A stretch of DNA of 64,000 nucleotides. Origin: Candidatus Scybalocola faecigallinarum (lineage in GTDB: Bacteria; Bacillota; Clostridia; Lachnospirales; Lachnospiraceae). The stretch covers positions 87,170 to 151,169 of the forward strand of contig DVIT01000012.1 in the NCBI GenBank assembly GCA_018711005.1, written 5' to 3'. Made by a program: the position numbers and the translations under genes. How positions within the stretch are numbered: the first letter of the stretch is position 1; every line of letters starts with the position of its first letter. Positions 1 through 7,700 of this stretch are shown here, one piece after another. Under the pieces are notes generated by a model. That model saw nothing but the letters and a program-made list of their open reading frames with translations. It was not told the DNA's origin and did not search any database.

Positions 1-712
1 CGCCTATGCCTTTTTAATGTACCGCAGGAATACCATTTTGCGGGAGGTGGCAGAGAAACGTCTTTCTGCCATTAGGGAATTTACAGAGCTGGGCTCCGGC
101 TTTAAGATCGCCATGCGGGATCTGGAGATCCGGGGCGCAGGCAACCTTTTAGGGGAACAGCAAAGCGGCCATATGGAAGCTGTAGGCTATGATCTGTATT
201 GTAAAATGCTTAATGAAGCGGTGAAAGAGCAGCGGGGCGAGACGGTAGAGGAAGCCTTTGAAACAACCATCGATCTGGATCTGGATGCCTATATCCCGGC
301 AACCTATATCCGCAATGAATTTCAGAAGCTGGAAATTTATAAGCGGATTGCAGCCATTGCCAATGAGGAAGAATATGAGGAAATGGCAGATGAGCTTATG
401 GACCGTTTTGGCGAGCTGCCCAAAGCGGCTCAAAACCTCCTTGGGGTTGCCCTGTTAAAGGCCCAGGCCCATGAGGCGGGCATTGCCTCCATTACCCATC
501 GGGATAATGTAACAAAGATCGTCATGTTCCCCCGGGCAAAGGTGGATGGAGACCGGATCCCGGAACTGCTGGCCAGGTACCGCAATGCCATGAAGTTTTC
601 CATGAGCGGGGAACCGTGCTTTACAGTGCGCACCAAAAGCGGTCCCGGTTTTGATGTGATCCGGTGCGAGAAAATACTGATCCAGGATATAAAAACATTG
701 ATAGGCCCATGA
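1..712 (+). CDS. mfd: Transcription-repair coupling factor Mfd, C-terminal part (5' end outside window)
   Basis: ORF 17..712 starts inside a longer reading frame; 'GSGFKIAMRDLEIRGAGNLLGEQQSGHMEAVGYDLYCKML' is the Mfd/RecG-like TRG motif region followed by the Mfd C-terminal domain. Confidence 0.93.
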   Translation, partial: AYAFLMYRRNTILREVAEKRLSAIREFTELGSGFKIAMRDLEIRGAGNLLGEQQSGHMEAVGYDLYCKMLNEAVKEQRGETVEEAFETTIDLDLDAYIPATYIRNEFQKLEIYKRIAAIANEEEYEEMADELMDRFGELPKAAQNLLGVALLKAQAHEAGIASITHRDNVTKIVMFPRAKVDGDRIPELLARYRNAMKFSMSGEPCFTVRTKSGPGFDVIRCEKILIQDIKTLIGP

Positions 713-805
713 AAATCAGATATAATAAATCCGTGCATATGGGAGGAAAGGCCCGTTGCGCAAGCTTGGCAGGGTATGGCCCTACATACCCGGAAAGGAT
801 AGAAA

Positions 806-2062
806 ATGAAAGGTAAATTTGTAAAAAAGGCGGCAGCCATTGCCGTTGCAGTAAGTTTAGGAGCTGCCTCCCTGGCCGGATGCAGCAGCGCTACAGATGA
901 GACTGGAGCCCAGTCCGGTACAGAGACGGTCCAGACAAGCGACAGCGGGGAGACTCAGGCTCAGGCTGAGACCGAGGCAGTGACGGAAAATGACCCTATC
1001 GATCCGGATGCTGTGGCTTTGGAGATCGCTGACATGCAGGTGATGGCGCCGGAGCTGTTTTACTTTTATCTGAGTATGCGTACCCAGATGGAATACACGT
1101 ATCAGGCACTTGGAACTGTTGACTGGACGATGGTCATGTATGACGGAGGACCTACCTATGGTGAATATTTAAAGACCATGGTAGAAAGTCAGCTCCTTCA
1201 GATCCTGTTTTGGAATACTTATGCCCAGGAGGATAATATTACCCTGTCAGATGATGACCAGGAGCAGATCGCAGAAGAACTGTCCTCTTTTAATGCGGCA
1301 CTTACCGATGAGGACAAGGCGTTTTATGGCTTTAACGATGAAAATGTGACCCAGACCTTAGAGCATATTTCCATTGCCGGAAAGGTTATGGATGCAGAAG
1401 TGGAAAAGCAGATCGCCGCTTTTACGGACGAGGAAAAGGAGAAGTGCGTTTACCGTACAGTCCAGCACATTTTGTTAAAAACAGAGATGGAAGCAGAAAC
1501 CGATGAATCCGGAAATGCCGAGACCGTTTCTGAGGAAGATGCCCAAAGCTTTAAGGACGAACAGAAGGCCAAGGCTGAGGAAGTCCTGGCAAAGGCCCAG
1601 GCCGGAGAGGATTTTGAAGCTCTGGCAGATGAGTACAATGAGGACAGCGGTTTTGAGTATTCCTTAAACAGCAGCGGACAGAGCCCGGCCGGCGTGTCCT
1701 ATGTGCAGGAATTTACGGACGGCGCTTTTGCTCTGTCTGAGGGCGAGGTTGCGATCGTAGAGACGGAATATGGCTATCATGTCATGAAATGTATTTCCGA
1801 AAATGACGAGGAGCTGGGCCAGGAGGCACAGCGTACTTTGGCAGTGAACAAATATAATGAGATTTACCAGCAGTGGCTGACAGACAATGAGCCTGCATTT
1901 TATGACGGCTGGCAAAACTATGCGGTGTTAAATACTCCGGCGCTGCCGTCTCAGGCAGAGGCAGAATCTGAGGCTGCGGCAGAGTCAGAAGCGACAGCGG
2001 AGACAGAAGCTGAGTCTCAGGCCGATGGAGACACCCAGGCGCCAGAGTCTGAGCAGTCCTGA
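806..2062 (+). CDS. PpiC/PrsA-like peptidyl-prolyl isomerase lipoprotein
   Basis: Lipobox LAGC; parvulin region 'RTVQHILLKTE...ARAGEDFEALADEYNEDSG...FALSEGEVA.VETEYGYHVMKC'-like; acidic low-complexity C-terminal tail. Confidence 0.85.
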   Translation: MKGKFVKKAAAIAVAVSLGAASLAGCSSATDETGAQSGTETVQTSDSGETQAQAETEAVTENDPIDPDAVALEIADMQVMAPELFYFYLSMRTQMEYTYQALGTVDWTMVMYDGGPTYGEYLKTMVESQLLQILFWNTYAQEDNITLSDDDQEQIAEELSSFNAALTDEDKAFYGFNDENVTQTLEHISIAGKVMDAEVEKQIAAFTDEEKEKCVYRTVQHILLKTEMEAETDESGNAETVSEEDAQSFKDEQKAKAEEVLAKAQAGEDFEALADEYNEDSGFEYSLNSSGQSPAGVSYVQEFTDGAFALSEGEVAIVETEYGYHVMKCISENDEELGQEAQRTLAVNKYNEIYQQWLTDNEPAFYDGWQNYAVLNTPALPSQAEAESEAAAESEATAETEAESQADGDTQAPESEQS

Positions 2063-2079
2063 GAAAGAAGGCGGGGGCG

Positions 2080-2886
2080 ATGAAGAAAAAAAAGAAAAGG
2101 AACTGGGTATTAAATATTATTCTTGTGATCGCCATTGTGTGCTTCCTTGGAAGCGGCGGTTATCTTTTGAAATATTACTGGGATAGCTGGCAGGCAGAAA
2201 AAAATATTTCCGCTCTGGAGGATATGATCCTGACCGATGAGGAGGCTGCTGCCCAGACCGGAACCGGCGACGGTTCCCTGGAAAGCGGAGAGTCGTCGGA
2301 CCGGCAGGCGGCTTCCAACCGTTATGCCCGCCTTTTGGAACAAAACCCGGATTTTATCGGCTGGATCCAGATCGAGGGAACGCCCATCAGCTATCCGGTC
2401 ATGTATACGCCGGATGATCCGGAATATTACCTTCATCGGAACTTTGATAAAGAGTATGAGTACAGCGGCCTTCCCTTTGTGGACGGCAGCTGTTCGCTGG
2501 ATCCCCGCAGCACCAATGTGATCGTTTATGGCCATAACATGAAAAGTGATACAATGTTCAGCCATCTTTTGGATTACCAGGATGAGTCCTTTTATAAAGA
2601 TCATCCCTACATAACCTTTAATACGATCTACGGCGATGCCCAGTATGAGATCGTGTCTGTGATCCTGGCGCGGGCTCTGTATGAGGATGAGGAAGGATTC
2701 CGCTATTACGGCATGATCGATGCAGCGTCACAGGAAGAATTTGATGAATATATGGCGAATATTCATGCAATGGAGTTGTATGATACCGGCGTGGACGCTT
2801 CCTACGGAGACCAGCTCCTGACCTTGTCCACCTGCGAATATTCCCAGGAAAACGGGCGTCTGGCAATTATTGCAAAAAAAAGATAG
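2080..2886 (+). CDS. Class B sortase
   Basis: N-terminal TM; 'NPDFIGWIQIEGTPISYPVM', 'NVIVYGHNM', catalytic 'LLTLSTCEYS'. Confidence 0.9.
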   Translation: MKKKKKRNWVLNIILVIAIVCFLGSGGYLLKYYWDSWQAEKNISALEDMILTDEEAAAQTGTGDGSLESGESSDRQAASNRYARLLEQNPDFIGWIQIEGTPISYPVMYTPDDPEYYLHRNFDKEYEYSGLPFVDGSCSLDPRSTNVIVYGHNMKSDTMFSHLLDYQDESFYKDHPYITFNTIYGDAQYEIVSVILARALYEDEEGFRYYGMIDAASQEEFDEYMANIHAMELYDTGVDASYGDQLLTLSTCEYSQENGRLAIIAKKR

Positions 2887-3003
2887 AATCTATAACGGAA
2901 ATGTGTTACAATACATTCATCAGGCATTGTATAAAATTACCAATTATGTTAATAATTTAACAGAAAAATTAGATCAAAACGTAAAAAACCAGGAGGTTGC
3001 CCT

Positions 3004-4215
3004 ATGAATGTATTTGTAGTTAATTGTGGAAGTTCGTCTTTGAAGTATCAGCTCATTGACGCTCAGTCTGAGCAGGTTCTTGCCAAAGGACTGTGTGAGC
3101 GCATCGGTATTGACGGCAGCCAGATCGTATTTAAGCCGGCCTGCGGCAAAAAAAGCGGAGAGAAGATCACCATCCAGGCGCCTATGCCGGATCACACCAA
3201 CGCGATCCGCATGGTGCTGGATTGCCTTGTCAATGAAGATTACGGTGTGATCGCCTCTTTGGATGAGATCGGCGCTATCGGCCACCGTGTGGCTCACGGC
3301 GGAGAAAAGCTGGCATCATCGGTGCTCCTTAATGATGATGTAGTCAGAGAGATCGAGGAGTGCTGCGAACTGGCTCCCCTGCATAATCCGGCCAATCTTA
3401 TTGGTATCCGGGTGTGCCATGAGCTTATGCCAAGTGTCCCTATGGCTGCAATTTTTGATACTGCATTTCATCAGACGATGCCGAGAAAAGCTTATTTGTA
3501 CGGCCTTCCCTACCGTTATTATACGGATTATAAGATCCGCCGCTACGGCTTCCACGGCACCTCCCACCGCTATGTTTCTCAAAAAGCTGCCCAGATCCTG
3601 GGCGTACCTTATGAATCCTTAAAGACCGTTGTGTGCCATTTAGGCAATGGCGCCAGCATTTGTGCTGTGCAGAATGGTAAATCTGTAGATACCAGTATGG
3701 GATTTACCCCTGTGGCAGGTCTTGTTATGGGAACCCGGTGCGGGGATATTGACCCGGCGATTGTAGAATATTTAACAGACAAAGAGAACAAAGACGTCCA
3801 TGAGATCAACCGGGTACTGAACAAGGAGTCGGGAATTTACGGCCTTTCCGAAGGTCTGGTAGATTTTCGGGACATTCGCAAGGGCTGCGAAGAAGGCGAT
3901 GAAAAGTGCCTGAGAGCCATGGATGTGTTTATGTATAATATTGCCACAAGAGTCGGCGGCTACGTGGCAGCCATGAACGGCGTGGACGCTATTGTGTTTA
4001 CGGCAGGGATTGGCGAAAACGGCGATAAGATGCGCAAAGATATTTGCGAGCAGTACTGGGGCTACTTAGGCATTAAGATCGATGATGAAAAGAACCGCAT
4101 TTCCGGTCAGGATGTGGTGATCTCTACACCGGATTCTAAAGTTAAGGTCCTTGTGATCGGTACAAACGAAGAACTGATGATCGCCCGGGAGACCATGGAG
4201 CTTGTAAAGGCGTGA
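3004..4215 (+). CDS. ackA: Acetate kinase
   Basis: Full-length 403 aa; 'VNCGSSSLKYQLID', 'HRVAHGGE', 'FDTAFHQTMP', 'YGFHGTSH', 'VVCHLGNGASI', 'FTAGIGEN'. Confidence 0.97.
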   Translation: MNVFVVNCGSSSLKYQLIDAQSEQVLAKGLCERIGIDGSQIVFKPACGKKSGEKITIQAPMPDHTNAIRMVLDCLVNEDYGVIASLDEIGAIGHRVAHGGEKLASSVLLNDDVVREIEECCELAPLHNPANLIGIRVCHELMPSVPMAAIFDTAFHQTMPRKAYLYGLPYRYYTDYKIRRYGFHGTSHRYVSQKAAQILGVPYESLKTVVCHLGNGASICAVQNGKSVDTSMGFTPVAGLVMGTRCGDIDPAIVEYLTDKENKDVHEINRVLNKESGIYGLSEGLVDFRDIRKGCEEGDEKCLRAMDVFMYNIATRVGGYVAAMNGVDAIVFTAGIGENGDKMRKDICEQYWGYLGIKIDDEKNRISGQDVVISTPDSKVKVLVIGTNEELMIARETMELVKA

Positions 4216-4287
4216 TTTTTAGGATGACATGAACCGTCTCCTGCCTGCATATGGTATAGTAATCCAGGCAGAACAGGCGGGGGACTT

Positions 4288-5217
4288 ATGCGGCAAAAGC
4301 TTATGCGCGTGCTTTTTATGTGCGGGGCATTGTACATGATCCCATGCATCCTTACAATGTTGATACGAAAGAATATCCCTGAGACAGACGGCAAAACGTT
4401 TGACTCAGGGATTTTAGTTTACATAAGCCAGGGATCGGAAATGGAGGCCATGGATCTGGAAGAATATCTTGTGGGTGTTGTGTCGGCCCAGATCCCTGCA
4501 GATTATCCTCTGGAAGCATGTAAAGCCCAGGCAGTCATTGCCCGGACCCATGTGATGAATATTATGGGGAGCCGCACCAGCGCCGCCGCGTCAGAGCTGG
4601 TCCAGGCTTATGACAGCCGGGAAAACATCCTGGAAAAATACGGGACAAAGGCGTCCGGTTATTATGAAACCCTTGTCCAGGCAGTGACAGCAACGTCTGA
4701 GGAAGTCCTTACCTTTGACGGAGCCTTGGCGGAACCGGTATATTTTTACGGCGGTACAGGAAAGACCCGGAATGCTGCGGATGTATGGGGAAGCGAGATT
4801 CCTTATTTATCTGCGGTGGAAAGCCCGGAGGATGGAGAGGCGCAGGAGAACCAGACCCAGGTGACCATGGATGTGGAGGAGTGTATACAGCGGCTGAAAG
4901 CCGGGGACAGTGACTTTGAAGCGTCTGCACAAACCTTTAAGGATACGGTGCAGATCCTGGAAAAGGATGAAAGCGGCTATGTGCTGTCCATACAGCTGGG
5001 AAATAAGACCTTTTCCGGAGAACAGCTCCGGTCACTGCTGGACCTGCCTTCGGCGGCTTTTGAGGTGCGGGCCAAGCGCAAAACAATTACGTTTGATGTG
5101 ACCGGCTGCGGCCATGGCGTTGGCCTGAGCCAGCAGGGGGCCTTGATCATGGCGGAGGAAGGCAGGAATTACGAGGAGATTTTGACCTGGTATTTTCCGG
5201 GCGCCGGGATAGAATGA
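4288..5217 (+). CDS. spoIID: SpoIID/LytB-like protein (stage II sporulation protein D family)
   Basis: 'LEEYLVGVVSAQIPADYPLEACKAQAVIART', 'GCGHGVGLSQQGA', 'YEEILTWYFPG'. The usual catalytic Glu in the 'aEMP' motif is Gln here. Confidence 0.88.
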   Translation: MRQKLMRVLFMCGALYMIPCILTMLIRKNIPETDGKTFDSGILVYISQGSEMEAMDLEEYLVGVVSAQIPADYPLEACKAQAVIARTHVMNIMGSRTSAAASELVQAYDSRENILEKYGTKASGYYETLVQAVTATSEEVLTFDGALAEPVYFYGGTGKTRNAADVWGSEIPYLSAVESPEDGEAQENQTQVTMDVEECIQRLKAGDSDFEASAQTFKDTVQILEKDESGYVLSIQLGNKTFSGEQLRSLLDLPSAAFEVRAKRKTITFDVTGCGHGVGLSQQGALIMAEEGRNYEEILTWYFPGAGIE

Positions 5218-5275
5218 TAAAAAGTGCCTGAGCCTGTGTATAAAACTTCTGATTGTGGTGAGACTATAGTCAGAG

Positions 5276-6118
5276 GTGATAAAGGTGAAAAGGAAATTGT
5301 TTAATTTTTTCAGAAACAAAGGATTTTATCTGGCCATCGGTATATGTGCCTTAGCCATTGTGGCAGTGGCCGGGGTGGTGAATTACCAGTCCGCAAAACA
5401 GGACCGGCAGCTTGCCGAAAATGCCGCCGGATTTGAAGATGTACCAGAAGGAGAGGCTGACGGTGCCGTTGCCGATAACCGCACACCGGAAAATGACCGT
5501 GATATGGATTACACAGAAGGGTACAATGCAGACGAAGTACAGGAGATTTTAAATGAACTTCAGGAAGAAGCTGCTGCCGGAGAATCCTCCGATGCGGTTG
5601 CTGTAAATTCCGGAGACGTTTCTGCCCAGGAAAGTGATGGCGCAGAAGGCGCACAAAGTGAAGAAAGTACCGGTGAGACTCAGGTACAGGATACATCCGC
5701 AGGATTTGACGAGACACAGAAGATGAACTGGCCCGTTTCAGGAACCATCCTGATGGATTACAGTATGGATTCAACGGTTTATTATAAAACCCTGGATCAG
5801 TACAAATGTAATCCCGGAGTGCTCATTGCCACACAGAGCAATACGCCTGTAAATGCGGCCTTTGAAGGAACTGTTGCCTCGATCACAAATGATGCGGCTC
5901 TGGGGACGGTCCTTGTTATGGATATGGGCAATGGCTACCAGGCCTCTTACGGACAGATTAAAGATGTGACCGTCAGTGTTGGAGATACTGTGGAAAAAGG
6001 CCAGGTGATCGCTGCGGTTGCCCAGCCTACAAAATATTTCGGAGAAGAAGGGAGCCATCTGTACTTTCAGTTAGAAAAAGACGGAAGCCCTGTAGATCCC
6101 AAACCATATATGGAATAA
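5276..6118 (+). CDS. M23/LytM-domain protein, SpoIIQ-like
   Basis: N-terminal TM, acidic linker, C-terminal LytM fold signature 'NTPVNAAFEGTVASI...VSVGDTVEKGQVIAAV...SHLYFQLEKDGSPVDP'; immediately downstream of spoIID. Confidence 0.8.
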   Translation: MIKVKRKLFNFFRNKGFYLAIGICALAIVAVAGVVNYQSAKQDRQLAENAAGFEDVPEGEADGAVADNRTPENDRDMDYTEGYNADEVQEILNELQEEAAAGESSDAVAVNSGDVSAQESDGAEGAQSEESTGETQVQDTSAGFDETQKMNWPVSGTILMDYSMDSTVYYKTLDQYKCNPGVLIATQSNTPVNAAFEGTVASITNDAALGTVLVMDMGNGYQASYGQIKDVTVSVGDTVEKGQVIAAVAQPTKYFGEEGSHLYFQLEKDGSPVDPKPYME

Positions 6119-6120
6119 TC

Positions 6121-6162
6121 CCGTGCGCCCTGTATTCTTTGGGGCGCACGGCTGTTTTTTGG
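6121..6162 (+). terminator. Rho-independent terminator
   Basis: CCGTGCGCCC-loop-GGGGCGCACGG followed by CTGTTTTTT. Confidence 0.85.
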
Positions 6163-6442
6163 ATGGATTCCGGCGCTGCCGGGAGCAGTAAGGGGCGGCA
6201 CATTTGGCCCATTGGTGCATATAATAAGATCAGGTAGTCAAGGATCATGTGTTTCCCGGATCTCCAAAACGGCTGATGATCATAAAGCGGTGAGTTCAAT
6301 ATGGATGCTTTGGTGCAGTACATATTGAAAAATATGCAGCAAATGATCTTCACAACGGCCTCACCGTTAAATAACACATATCATGGCTGCTTTATATAAA
6401 ATGCCGGTTCCCTTTTGGGGGCCGGCAAATTTCATGGGCGTG

Positions 6443-7060
6443 TCAGCGGATAAAGTTGGTAAAGATGGCCGGCTCTTTTTCCGGAAGGCCGAACTGCTCT
6501 TTTCCAAGCTTAATGCTTTTAATGAGGAAAGCCATGTTCCGTCCAAGGGTGCGCATGGTCTGGAGTCCTTCCAGATCCTGTCTGGCCTCCTCAGCCCGTC
6601 CGCCGTGGATCAGGTTCCAGTACTGGCTGGAAACGACAGGCATACTGGAAATGGTGAAATATTTGTTCAGCTCGTCAAAGGTGGCCGTATTGCCTGCCCG
6701 GCGGCAGCTGACAACCGATGCGCCCACCTTCATGGATTTGTCAATATGGCTGCTGAAAAACAGACGGTCCAGGAAAGAGATCAGTGTGCCGTTGGCAGAA
6801 GCATAGTATACGGGAGAACCGATAACAATGCCGTCGCAGGCAGCAAACTTGGGCGCTGTTTCATTGACAATATCGTTAAATACACATTTTCCGGTTTCTG
6901 CGCATTTGCGGCAGGCGATACATCCCCGAATATCTTTGTTTCCTACATGGATGATTTCTGTATCGATCCCTTCTTTATTCAGTGTCTGGGCCACTTCATT
7001 CAGGGCAGTGTAGGTACATCCCTCTTTGTGAGGGCTTCCGTTGATCAAAAGAACATTCAT
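6443..7060 (-). CDS. Flavodoxin-like iron-sulfur flavoprotein / NADPH-dependent FMN reductase
   Basis: 'MNVLLINGSPHKEGCTYTALNEV', 'CIACRKCAETGKCVFND', 'GIVIGSPVYYASANGTLISFLDR'. Confidence 0.9.
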   Translation of the reverse strand: MNVLLINGSPHKEGCTYTALNEVAQTLNKEGIDTEIIHVGNKDIRGCIACRKCAETGKCVFNDIVNETAPKFAACDGIVIGSPVYYASANGTLISFLDRLFFSSHIDKSMKVGASVVSCRRAGNTATFDELNKYFTISSMPVVSSQYWNLIHGGRAEEARQDLEGLQTMRTLGRNMAFLIKSIKLGKEQFGLPEKEPAIFTNFIR

Positions 7061-7174
7061 GGATTATTCCTCCTTGACTTGAAAAAAAATTTTTTATAAC
7101 ATTATTCTTACATTATCATTATAAACACTTAGAGTACACAACAGTCAAGTACAAATATTTAATGTCACCGCCGG

Positions 7175-7204
7175 GGTAACCGTTCAGCCGGCTGAACGGT
7201 TACC
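7175..7204. repeat. 30-bp perfect palindrome GGTAACCGTTCAGCCGGCTGAACGGTTACC
   Basis: Read directly from sequence; related arms recur at about 34549, 48242, 59684, 60403 and 25080. Confidence 0.9.
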
Positions 7205-7265
7205 TTAAGGATATTTAATATTGCCTTATGGCTGGCGGATTTGTTGCAAGAAGGCGGGAAAGATC

Positions 7266-7526
7266 ATGAATTATACCTATATGGTACAGTGCAGTGACGG
7301 AAGCTTATACACAGGCTGGACCAATGACCTGGATAAGCGCATCCGCGCCCATAATGAAGGGCACGGCGCAAAGTATACAAGGCCCCGGCGTCCGGTAAAG
7401 CTGGTCTACTGGGAGGAATTTGAAACAAAAGAAGAAGCCATGAAGCGGGAGGCTTCCATAAAGAAGCTGACCAGAGCCCAAAAGGTCCGGCTGTGCAGCC
7501 GTCGGGACGGACAGTCTTTACTTTAG
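7266..7526 (+). CDS. GIY-YIG nuclease family protein (UPF0213/YhbQ-like)
   Basis: 'MNYTYMVQCSDGSLYTGWTNDLDKRIRAHNEGHGAKYTRPRRPVKLVYWEEF'. Confidence 0.9.
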   Translation: MNYTYMVQCSDGSLYTGWTNDLDKRIRAHNEGHGAKYTRPRRPVKLVYWEEFETKEEAMKREASIKKLTRAQKVRLCSRRDGQSLL

Positions 7527-7700
7527 GATGAGCTTTTGCAGTAAAAAAAAGACACCATAGTGAAAATCGAGGGCTTATCCGCAGATTCCCGGAAATACTA
7601 TAATAAATCTATACGTAACCGCATCACATGTATTGGACGGAAAGCCTTCGGTAGGGCCGCGGCGGCCTTGAGGATGCGTGGGAATAGGAGGGAATCACAC

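Noticed and set aside
6027-6377. 116-aa minus-strand ORF between the SpoIIQ-like and flavoprotein genes
   Set aside because: Runs antisense through the terminator and the end of the SpoIIQ-like CDS; no credible start or domain.
6383-7099. 238-aa plus-strand ORF antisense to the flavoprotein gene
   Set aside because: The minus-strand ORF has clear flavodoxin and ferredoxin motifs; the plus-strand frame is a shadow ORF with no recognisable domain.
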